Shown here piece by piece: positions 1 to 7,579 of a stretch of DNA of 64,000 nt. This DNA is from DT-111 sp965263225. GTDB taxonomy: Bacteria > Bacteroidota > Bacteroidia > Chitinophagales > Saprospiraceae. The stretch lies in contig CBDHHG010000046.1 of assembly GCA_965263225.1 (NCBI GenBank), forward strand, positions 248,001-312,000, read 5' to 3'. The notes below the pieces were generated by a model. It did no database searches and was not told where the DNA came from. It was given only the letters and a program-made list of their open reading frames with translations. Each line of letters begins with the position of its first letter. Positions within the stretch are counted from its first letter, which is position 1. A program made the position numbers and the translations under genes.

Positions 1-914
1 GCTCTATGGGAGATGAAATTCACTATCTGCAAGCTGAGTTGGCAGACGTAATTGATAAGATAAAGGATACTTTGCCGGGTTTGTCTTTGCGAACTGGCTC
101 CATCTTTTATCGGGATAAAGGAGAAGAATATTTGACCCGAACTTCCCCTTTGCAAAGCGATTTAAAACCTACTTTGGATTTTATCAAAAAACAATCCGCC
201 GGTGGGGGTGGGGACTATCCCGAAGCTGTGGAGGAAGGCCTGGAGCGTGCCTTGAAGGAGCTGGATTGGAATCCAAAAGCCCGAGCTCGTCTACTATTTA
301 TGGTACTGGATGCTCCTCCGCATCAGGATGATACAACGGTTCAGAAGATGGCCCAATGGACTCAATTAGCTGCGGCCAAAGGTATTCGCATTATTCCTGT
401 GGTAGCTAGTGGAATCAATAAAAGTGCTGAATATCTATTCCGTTCCATAGCTTTAGCCACCAATGGCACTTATGTATTCTTAACAGATGACAGTGGGATT
501 GGTAATCCCCATATCAAACCGACGACGGATGATTGGGAAGTAGAAAAGTTGAATGATCTAATGGCGCGATTAGTCTACCAATTTTCCTATGCGCCAGATT
601 GTGAAGAAGAGCTAGTGGAGGAAAACATAGCTGACCTCTGGCCCAATCCGATTCGGACCAAGCCTTCAAAAGCTACTGAGCTGTGGCAACTTTTCCCAAA
701 CCCTACCGCCGGCCCGCTAACTGTTAATTGGGATAAGAGTGCTCCTGAAGAGGTATTTCTTTCGGATTTAAATGGAAAAATTCTTAAGCGATTTAGCTCA
801 CCAGACGTTCGCTTGGAATTGGACTTGAGTGCTTTCCCCGCGGGTTCCTATCTGATTGGTTTTGAAAAAGATGGGCAATGGGAAACTAAGCAGGTGTTCC
901 GGATACAATCTTGA
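1..914 (+). CDS. Secreted von Willebrand A domain protein with T9SS type A sorting domain (5' truncated by window edge)
   Basis: The reading frame is open from base 3 to the TGA at 912-914. The first visible residues, S-M-G-D-E, look like the end of the DxSGSMGDE metal-ion-dependent adhesion motif, so the true start lies before the window and the first ATG (base 6) is an internal Met. The vWA fold continues through GGGGDYPEA and the FMVLDAPPH strand/loop to about residue 195. A C-terminal module follows, with the LFPNPTAGPLTVNW signature and a PAGSYLIGF strand near the end, typical of T9SS type A sorting domains. The protein is therefore probably exported across the outer membrane and surface-attached or released. 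Ligand unknown. Confidence 0.8.
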   Translation, partial: SMGDEIHYLQAELADVIDKIKDTLPGLSLRTGSIFYRDKGEEYLTRTSPLQSDLKPTLDFIKKQSAGGGGDYPEAVEEGLERALKELDWNPKARARLLFMVLDAPPHQDDTTVQKMAQWTQLAAAKGIRIIPVVASGINKSAEYLFRSIALATNGTYVFLTDDSGIGNPHIKPTTDDWEVEKLNDLMARLVYQFSYAPDCEEELVEENIADLWPNPIRTKPSKATELWQLFPNPTAGPLTVNWDKSAPEEVFLSDLNGKILKRFSSPDVRLELDLSAFPAGSYLIGFEKDGQWETKQVFRIQS

Positions 915-922
915 GGTAAGTG

Positions 923-958
923 CTCCGAAGGCTGGCAAGACCTAGTAAGCCTTCGGAG
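923..958. terminator. Convergent hairpin terminator
   Basis: A perfect 11-bp inverted repeat (CTCCGAAGGCT, 923-933, against 948-958) with a 14-nt loop sits between the 3' ends of the plus-strand vWA gene and the minus-strand helicase gene. There is no long T tract on either side, so it may also act as a 3' stabiliser. Placement supports shared use. Confidence 0.6.
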
Positions 959-971
959 ATGACTTGCCGCA

Positions 972-3257
972 TTAGTTCAAGATTTGCAGTTTGGCAAAGC
1001 GTAGCATAATTCGGCGTTCTGGATTATCTACTCCCTGGAAGAAGATGGTCGCAACGCGATTTTCCTTTCCGCCGTCAATGCTCAATACCTTTCCTTCTCC
1101 AAATTTCATATGTAGGATCTTCATGCCCACTTGAATTTCATCTGGTGCATTGGGCTTGAAGGTAGATGGATCAACCATCAATCGACTGCTTTGGGCAGTA
1201 CGAGGTTTTTTGAAGTTTCCGACGATCCTTGCTCCTTGGGGGGGCTGACTCGTCGGCGACTTAGATCGGATGTAGCCCGTACTTTCGATGTGAATAGGTG
1301 GAATCTCCTCCAAGAAGCGGCTGGCTTGATTAAAGCGCATTTTACCAAATCGGTACCGAGAGTTGGCAAAGCTCAAAGTCAGAAACTGCTCGGCTCGGGT
1401 AACGGCAACGTAGAATAATCGTCTCTCTTCATCTAATCCATCTTTACTGTCAAGTGCCATTGAGGAAGGGAACAGATTTTCCTCCAAACCTACAACGTAG
1501 ATCGACTTAAATTCTAATCCCTTGGCCGAGTGAACCGACATGAGGGTAACAAAATCTGTATTATTGTTCTTTTCATCAAAATCCGTCAGTAGAGCGATAT
1601 TTTGCAAATAGCTGGCTAGAGATTTATCAGGTATAGTTTCCGCATCAATTAGGGTATCCTCTTCCACGAAGGCATTAATGCCGTCCAATAAGGCATTGAT
1701 ATTTTCCAATCGACCCATACCTTCGATGGATGTATCTGCTTTCATGAGATCTATCAAACCCGACCTTTTTGCCACGTAGGTAGCCAGCTCAAAAGCATTG
1801 GCCGTACTAATGCGCTGTTTGGCACTCATGATCATCTTCCGAAATTCTCCGATCGAATTTTTGGCCCGCGTACTGGCGGGTACAGCTGGCAGGCATTCCC
1901 ACATTGTTTGGTTGGTAGCATCAGCAATCTGGCTTAGCTTTTCAATGGTCGTTTTGCCAATCCCCCGTTTAGGGAAATTGATCACCCGCCGCAAGGCTTC
2001 TTCATCATTTTGGTTGACCACCAGGCGTAAGTAAGCGATCATGTCTTTTACTTCTTTACGCTGGTAGAAGGATAAGCCGCCAAATACGCGGTAGGGAATG
2101 TTATAGCGTCGAAGGTATTCTTCGAATATGCGAGATTGTGCATTGGTACGGTAAAGAATGGCGATATCATTGTTGCTCAGGTGGAAGCGATTTTTTTGCT
2201 CTAGTATGGTATCCGCAACCCTTTTCCCTTCTTCACTGTCCGTCATGGCCTTGATGACCTTAATCTTATTGCCTTGTCCTTTATCTGACCAGATCTTTTT
2301 CTGTATCTGGCGACGATTATTGAGGATTACCTCATTGGCAGCCTGTACAATATGTTCGGTGGACCGATAGTTCTGCTCTAATTTGAAGACCTTAATATTG
2401 TATTTTTTGAAGTCTTCTTCAAAATCTAGGATATTTTGAATGGTAGCACCCCGGAAAGCATAGATACTTTGGGCATCATCGCCCACTACACAGATATTCC
2501 TTGGACTCCTTTCATAATTGACGAGCTTGCGTACGATGGAGTATTGCAAATGATTGGTATCCTGAAACTCATCGACCAATACATACTTGAATTTGTTCCG
2601 GTACTTTTCAATCACATTATCAGGATTACTCTGCAATAGCTCGTATAAACGGTACAATAGGTCGTCAAAGTCCATGGCTCCTGCCCGCTTGCATCGAGCT
2701 GTGTATTTCCCATATATCTCGTGTACCAATGGCATCTTTGCCATGCGATCCTGTGTCTTCAATTCGTCATTTTCCGCATAAAGTTTGGGGGTAATCAGGT
2801 TGCTTTTGGCAGAGGAGATGCGACTGCGGATGGTATTTATATTGTAAACACTTTTATCTAGGTTCATCTCCTTAACGATAGAGGACAGGAGACTTTTAGT
2901 GTCATCTGAATCATAGATTGTGAAATTGCTGGGATATCCGATCTTATCCGCTTCCACCCTCAGAATACGAGCAAAAATAGAGTGGAAAGTGCCGGCCCAA
3001 ACACTATTTGCTCGAGTACCCACCACTTTTTCGATTCGTTCTTTCATCTCCCGAGCTGCCTTGTTGGTAAAGGTAAGTGCGAGTATTTGCCAGGGAGCTG
3101 CACCTTTTTCAATGATATGGGCAATGCGATAAGTGAGTACTCTTGTTTTACCTGAACCAGGTCCTGCTACAACCAAAACCGGGCCCTCAGTATTCGTAAC
3201 CGCCTGTCTCTGAATATCATTTAAACCATCTAAATAGCTACCACTACCTGGAATCAT
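972..3257 (-). CDS. pcrA: UvrD/PcrA-type superfamily 1A DNA helicase
   Basis: ATP-dependent 3'-5' DNA helicase of repair and replication-fork maintenance; cytoplasmic. The 761-residue length is normal for the family. Visible motifs in order: Q motif LNDIQRQAV (12-20), Walker A AGPGSGKT (31-38), Walker B VDEFQDTN, GDDAQSIYAFRG, EQNYRST, motif V SVHSAKGLEF and motif VI LFYVAVTRAEQ. The C terminus (IQVGMKILHMKFGEGKV) is the Tudor-like module that contacts RNA polymerase in PcrA. It is transcribed alone: the upstream neighbour on the same strand ends 270 bp away. UvrD, PcrA and Rep cannot be separated from sequence alone, but the C-terminal module favours PcrA. Confidence 0.95.
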   Translation of the reverse strand: MIPGSGSYLDGLNDIQRQAVTNTEGPVLVVAGPGSGKTRVLTYRIAHIIEKGAAPWQILALTFTNKAAREMKERIEKVVGTRANSVWAGTFHSIFARILRVEADKIGYPSNFTIYDSDDTKSLLSSIVKEMNLDKSVYNINTIRSRISSAKSNLITPKLYAENDELKTQDRMAKMPLVHEIYGKYTARCKRAGAMDFDDLLYRLYELLQSNPDNVIEKYRNKFKYVLVDEFQDTNHLQYSIVRKLVNYERSPRNICVVGDDAQSIYAFRGATIQNILDFEEDFKKYNIKVFKLEQNYRSTEHIVQAANEVILNNRRQIQKKIWSDKGQGNKIKVIKAMTDSEEGKRVADTILEQKNRFHLSNNDIAILYRTNAQSRIFEEYLRRYNIPYRVFGGLSFYQRKEVKDMIAYLRLVVNQNDEEALRRVINFPKRGIGKTTIEKLSQIADATNQTMWECLPAVPASTRAKNSIGEFRKMIMSAKQRISTANAFELATYVAKRSGLIDLMKADTSIEGMGRLENINALLDGINAFVEEDTLIDAETIPDKSLASYLQNIALLTDFDEKNNNTDFVTLMSVHSAKGLEFKSIYVVGLEENLFPSSMALDSKDGLDEERRLFYVAVTRAEQFLTLSFANSRYRFGKMRFNQASRFLEEIPPIHIESTGYIRSKSPTSQPPQGARIVGNFKKPRTAQSSRLMVDPSTFKPNAPDEIQVGMKILHMKFGEGKVLSIDGGKENRVATIFFQGVDNPERRIMLRFAKLQILN

Positions 3258-3527
3258 TCAATCTAGATTTAATAGTGAATAAGATCGGCTGTGAATAGGG
3301 TGGAGCAACTCCTTAGGCATAACTCCGCACTAATCAAATGCGCCTGCAATTTTACAAACTTTTTATACAGTAACACTAGAATTCAAAGGGCCAATTTTTG
3401 GCTATCCTTTGATTGGGAGTCTTCCCAGAATGGTCTTCAAAGTATAACTTTTTTGATTAAAAAAGAAAGAAATTGACTTTTTTTGGTGGTGTTTTAGATT
3501 GGACTGCCAATAGAACAGGGTGTTATG

Positions 3528-6332
3528 CTATTTCCGACTTTCGCTGGGTGTTATACCCATTTCTTTGTGATAAATCCGGCTAAAGTAGTTGGGGTCAGAG
3601 AAACCAACGGCGTAAGCGATCTCCGATATATTCATGGAAGAGGTCTCTAATAGGTTCTTTGCTCGCTTCAGCCGGATGAAGCGAATAAATTGTACGGGTG
3701 TCAAATTGGTCAGTGCCTTGAGTTTGCGGTAAAGGTGCGCATGGCTGAGTTGCACGGCTCGACATAGATCGTTGACGGACAGATCTGAATTGTCAAGTTG
3801 ATCTACAATACACTTCTTAAGAGTAGCTAAGAACTGCTCCTCTTTTGTAGGAGCACTTTGATGCTGATCGTCCTGTAGGTAATGGGCTTGTAGTTTCTTA
3901 CGAAGTTCTATCAGCTTCTGTAGGCGAACCAATAGTTCTTCTTTGTGGAAGGGCTTGGTCAAGAAGGCATCCGCGCCATAGCGTAGACCCCGAACCTGTT
4001 CTTCTTTAGCTGTCTTAGCGGTAAGCAATATGATAGGAATGTGACTGGTTCGGCTGTTCTTTTTCAAGAAGTCACATACTTCAAAGCCATTTTTGCCTGG
4101 CATCATGATGTCACTGATGATGATGTCCGGAATGACTCGCAAGGCTTCGTCAATACCATCTTGGCCATTGCGTACACTTTTGACCAAGTAGTCGTTTTTC
4201 AATAATCGTTCGATATATTCAATCACATCGGCATTGTCCTCGATGATCAAAAGCAGGGGACGATCATCCATCAAGGAAAGTGCGGAGTCCAGTAAGACAG
4301 AGGAAGAATCCATTTGGGGCTCTTCCATGGGAGATAAAGGCTTCCAGTTTTCTTCCAGTTTCTCTTCGATGTTGGTGATCGGTAAGAAGAAGGTAAAGAG
4401 GCTTCCTTGGCCTTCCTCGCTGCTCGCGGTAATTTCTCCCCCCATCAATTCAATCAGTTGCTTGGTAAGGGCTAAGCCGATCCCCGTGCCGCCTTGATTG
4501 GTCACGTTTGGATTATCCACCTGATAAAATCGGTCAAAAATGAATGGAAGATCAGCCGCCGGGATACCAGGACCGCTGTCCTGTACCTTTAATTGCAACT
4601 GTTGACCTTCCCCGTCCTGCTGGATTCGGGCATGGAAAATGATCTTACCACCATACGGTGTAAATTTGATGGCATTGGAGAGCAGATTATAAACGATGAG
4701 CTGTATCTTTTCTTCATCAAAGTCCATCATTAGATTCGGGACTTCTGGGTAGAAAGAGAGGCGAATCTGTTTGGCTTCAGCGGCAGAAAGGAATGATTCC
4801 GTGAGATATTGTAGATAGGAAACGATGTCTCCTTGAACCAGGTGCAGGTGCATCTTTCCCGATTCCAATTTCGATAGATCCAGGATTTGATTGATTAGTC
4901 GCAGCAGGTTTTCACTATTTCGATTGATTAGCTTCTTCACCCTTTCATCCCCAATTTCATTGGCCATGCCCATAATAACGGTCAATGGCGTTCGGAATTC
5001 GTGCGTAATATTGGTGTAAAGTCGATTTTTTAACTCATCTACTTCGCGTAAGCGTTGGGCTTCGGCCTGCTTTTGCTGCTGAATGAACTGACTCTTCTCC
5101 AATTCATAATGGGCCTTGAATCGTTCGCGTTCGTTGATTCGTTGCCGATAGGCTAAGCCCAGGGTAAAAGCTAAAATCTCAATGATAATACCCAACTCCA
5201 GATGCGCTACCGAAAATTCTGGACTTCTTAAACGCGCAATCACCATTAAGATGATACCCGCGCTCATGGCACAAATACCTACGATGATGAAGTATGCCCT
5301 TCGATCTTTGGTAAGATAGAGTGAACGTAGAAAAAGCAAATTAAATATGGCAAAGTAAATTCCATAGCTCAGTGTGACGCGGTCCGGAATGATGGAACTG
5401 AAGTCGTTCCGGATCATCAGAAAAGCATCCAGTAGTAACAAGGGCAAGCTCATCCAGATGGTAAAGTTGAATATCTTATCCCATCTAGGAAGCATTTCTT
5501 TGAGATTCAAAAAGGAACGCAGGAATAATAGATATCCTACCATAGCTAGGTAGACCACTAGCTTGACAAAGAAAATGTATTGGGGGTGTTCAGGAAACCA
5601 AAGCTTGATTAAGTAATCTGGCAAATCACCCTCCACATAGGAAGCATAGGTGCTGACACCAATCAGATAGATGGAGTAGAAGACATAGACTTTGCTCCAC
5701 GTTTGAAAGAAGAAGAGTATACTGAGCAAAGTCATCATCCAAACAAAGCCTACAAAGAAGGAATTCTGCTGGCGCTTTTGTTTCAACTCACGAAGGAATA
5801 CCTCTGCCGGGGAGAGCTGGATAGATAAAGATGGAGGTACATCAGCTCGATCACTTCGCAATCGAATGAAGAGCGAGGTGGGTAGGTTCTCGGCTAAGTT
5901 AACCTTAACGATATTTTCTCGTAGTGCCGCCTTGAAAATACGATCTGATACAGGTGTGAACAAGCCACTCTTTCTCTGTTTTACCCTTTGATCCAAGTCG
6001 GTAAAATAAACTTCGACTAGACTCCAGGTCCGAGAAAAATGTAAAATCCATTCAATATGCCCTTCGGTGTAGGTGTATTGATTATCGAGATCCAGTTTAA
6101 TCCAGTAATCTCTAAAGGGAACGATAGGTGTACCTACGGCAAGGGGTACAAAACGACCCGCTATGGCCGCTTGCCTTGCTTCAGTTATGGTTAGTCCCTC
6201 CTCCCGTAATGTTTCCAGGTACCCCTCTAAGTCGTAAGTTGTCTTTTCTGGTGTTAAGACCAATGTTTTACCTAAAAGCATTACCGGTAATCCTATCAAT
6301 AGGATCAGAAATGTTTTAGCGTATTTGATCAT
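3528..6332 (-). CDS. Hybrid two-component protein: 7TMR-DISM sensor, histidine kinase, receiver and AraC output in one chain
   Basis: I place the start at the ATG at 6330-6332 (MIKYAKTF), because a hydrophobic signal peptide follows at once and the longer frame (to 6374) adds only a non-hydrophobic leader. Domains: periplasmic 7TMR-DISMED2-type region (about 30-190), seven membrane helices (about 200-390), coiled linker, HisKA with phospho-acceptor His in NITHEFRTP (about 442), HATPase_c with DSGPGIPAADLPFIFDRF and GTGIGLAL, receiver with Asp in IISDIMMPGKNGFEV (about 739), and a C-terminal AraC HTH pair. It resembles the hybrid two-component regulators of Bacteroidota that control sugar use, but with a 7TM sensor rather than a beta-propeller sensor. 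The signal is unknown and no polysaccharide locus adjoins it. Confidence 0.9.
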   Translation of the reverse strand: MIKYAKTFLILLIGLPVMLLGKTLVLTPEKTTYDLEGYLETLREEGLTITEARQAAIAGRFVPLAVGTPIVPFRDYWIKLDLDNQYTYTEGHIEWILHFSRTWSLVEVYFTDLDQRVKQRKSGLFTPVSDRIFKAALRENIVKVNLAENLPTSLFIRLRSDRADVPPSLSIQLSPAEVFLRELKQKRQQNSFFVGFVWMMTLLSILFFFQTWSKVYVFYSIYLIGVSTYASYVEGDLPDYLIKLWFPEHPQYIFFVKLVVYLAMVGYLLFLRSFLNLKEMLPRWDKIFNFTIWMSLPLLLLDAFLMIRNDFSSIIPDRVTLSYGIYFAIFNLLFLRSLYLTKDRRAYFIIVGICAMSAGIILMVIARLRSPEFSVAHLELGIIIEILAFTLGLAYRQRINERERFKAHYELEKSQFIQQQKQAEAQRLREVDELKNRLYTNITHEFRTPLTVIMGMANEIGDERVKKLINRNSENLLRLINQILDLSKLESGKMHLHLVQGDIVSYLQYLTESFLSAAEAKQIRLSFYPEVPNLMMDFDEEKIQLIVYNLLSNAIKFTPYGGKIIFHARIQQDGEGQQLQLKVQDSGPGIPAADLPFIFDRFYQVDNPNVTNQGGTGIGLALTKQLIELMGGEITASSEEGQGSLFTFFLPITNIEEKLEENWKPLSPMEEPQMDSSSVLLDSALSLMDDRPLLLIIEDNADVIEYIERLLKNDYLVKSVRNGQDGIDEALRVIPDIIISDIMMPGKNGFEVCDFLKKNSRTSHIPIILLTAKTAKEEQVRGLRYGADAFLTKPFHKEELLVRLQKLIELRKKLQAHYLQDDQHQSAPTKEEQFLATLKKCIVDQLDNSDLSVNDLCRAVQLSHAHLYRKLKALTNLTPVQFIRFIRLKRAKNLLETSSMNISEIAYAVGFSDPNYFSRIYHKEMGITPSESRK

Positions 6333-6347
6333 TACCGGGCGTATTGC

Positions 6348-6359
6348 GTACAAATGTAC
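6348..6359. promoter_or_regulatory. Short palindrome and possible -7 element upstream of the hybrid kinase
   Basis: GTACA-AA-TGTAC is a perfect inverted repeat 16 bp before the kinase start. On the minus strand it contains TACATTTG (6351-6358), which fits the Bacteroidota -7 consensus TAnnTTTG, but I find no -33 TTTG at the usual 19-20 nt. Low-confidence promoter/operator. Confidence 0.25.
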
Positions 6360-6414
6360 AGAAAAAGGGCACAAATCCGGTCTATTTTACCCAATCATGG
6401 GGTTCTAATTAACG

Positions 6415-6756
6415 CTACCCAGCCTCTAGTGCCTCCCAATACTCTACGGCCCTGCGGGTATGTGGGATGCAAATGGAACCGCCTACCAAATTGGCTATCG
6501 CAAATACTTCGTAGGCCTCCTTTTTAGTCACGCCTAATTCATAACAACTTCCCAGATGATAACGAATACAGTCATCACAGCGGAGGACCATCGAGGCCAC
6601 GAGACCCAATAGTTCTTTCGTTTTTTTATCTAGAGCTCCATCCTGATAAGCATTCGTGTCCAGGTTGAAGAAACGCTTTAACACTTTATTATCTTCAGCC
6701 AGGATCTTTTCATTCATCTTGGCTCGGTAGTCATTGAATTCTGATACAATGGACAT
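6415..6756 (-). CDS. Carboxymuconolactone decarboxylase / AhpD-like protein
   Basis: A 113-residue all-helical CMD-family protein. The AhpD-type redox motif is complete: Cys60-x-x-Cys63-x-x-x-His67 (RCDDCIRYH), with Glu48 twelve residues before the first Cys as in AhpD. This predicts a thiol-disulfide/peroxidase-related activity rather than true carboxymuconolactone decarboxylation. It starts 48 bp after the stop of the next CMD-type gene (6805-7410) on the same strand, so the two probably form an operon. Substrate unknown. Confidence 0.85.
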   Translation of the reverse strand: MSIVSEFNDYRAKMNEKILAEDNKVLKRFFNLDTNAYQDGALDKKTKELLGLVASMVLRCDDCIRYHLGSCYELGVTKKEAYEVFAIANLVGGSICIPHTRRAVEYWEALEAG

Positions 6757-6804
6757 ATGTTTCTATAATTTTAAGTTTATGATGCTAAGAGTTGTTCCCT
6801 ATTC

Positions 6805-7410
6805 TTATTGGTGTTGCCAGTTTGTTTCATCATCATTGTCATTTGGAGATAATCCCAAAACATCCCCTGCTGTATTCACGCCTAGACCAATCACGGTCCG
6901 ATTGGCATAATTGAAGTAGCTCACGACTTGGTTAATCTCTAAGATTCGGCCATCGTCAAGTCCAGCCTTGCGCATGACTTGCACGTCTTCCTCGATCATT
7001 CGCTCCTTTAATTGCGTGAGCCGGCGGGCATAGTTCAGGCCCAACACGAAAGAAGGGGACAGTAGATCTTCTGGAATATCCACTTGTTCCAGCCCTGAAC
7101 GAATGCGAGCAGCCTCTGTTTCTCCAATCAGTCGTTGCAAGCCAGCGTAGTGATGATCGACACAGTAGTCGCAGTGGTTAAGCAGACTCACATATACACC
7201 TAAGGTTTCTAAATACCATTTTGGTAGTTCATTATCGCGATGGTGCAAAACATTTTTGTACAAACTCATGTGCCCTTGTAGTGTATGCGGGCGAAGGCTA
7301 TGAGCCATGAGTATATTGTCAACATTGTCATCTGGACCTTTTACTCTCTTATATAATTTTTTGAGCGTTCCAGTGGCTGAGGCATAGTTGATCTCTTTGA
7401 TCCAAGTCAT
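6805..7410 (-). CDS. Peroxidase-related CMD/AhpD-superfamily enzyme
   Basis: A 201-residue protein of the uncharacterised peroxidase-related family (AhpD superfamily). The redox site is Cys80-x-x-Cys83-x-x-x-His87 in NHCDYCVDHH, with Glu68 twelve residues upstream, the same geometry as its downstream neighbour. The N-terminal half (PHTLQGHMSLYKNVLHH) is the part typical of this larger subfamily. It is first in a probable two-gene unit with the 113-residue AhpD-like gene. Likely role: detoxification of organic peroxides or handling of reactive electrophiles in the cytoplasm; electron donor unknown. Confidence 0.8.
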   Translation of the reverse strand: MTWIKEINYASATGTLKKLYKRVKGPDDNVDNILMAHSLRPHTLQGHMSLYKNVLHHRDNELPKWYLETLGVYVSLLNHCDYCVDHHYAGLQRLIGETEAARIRSGLEQVDIPEDLLSPSFVLGLNYARRLTQLKERMIEEDVQVMRKAGLDDGRILEINQVVSYFNYANRTVIGLGVNTAGDVLGLSPNDNDDETNWQHQ

Positions 7411-7500
7411 AGATAAAGTGGTTTTAGGTTAGTATCCGAATATAGAAGTATTGGCTAAATTAGAAAAGGCAATTGGAAGGAGAGGAGAGGGAGAAATAAA

Positions 7501-7544
7501 AGGGCTCCAAGTCTGTGACGGCGATAGTCCAGTCTTGGAGCCCT
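7501..7544 (-). terminator. Rho-independent-type terminator after the PIG-L gene
   Basis: An 11-bp perfect stem (AGGGCTCCAAG, 7501-7511, with 7534-7544) is followed on the minus strand by TTTATTT. It lies 30 bp after the stop of the PIG-L gene and before the CMD pair, so it separates the two units. Confidence 0.75.
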
Positions 7545-7579
7545 AGTGGTTTTGCTTACGCTAGCTGGTTTCGCTTACG
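7543..7579. repeat. Two imperfect tandem units of 18 and 19 nt
   Basis: CTAGTGGTTTTGCTTACG is followed directly by CTAGCTGGTTTCGCTTACG. The second unit runs into the stop codon of the PIG-L gene. Probably a slippage duplication; no function evident. Confidence 0.45.

Noticed and set aside
6333..6374. Upstream start for the hybrid sensor kinase at 6374
   Set aside because: It adds 14 residues before a good signal peptide and overlaps the possible promoter at 6351-6358.
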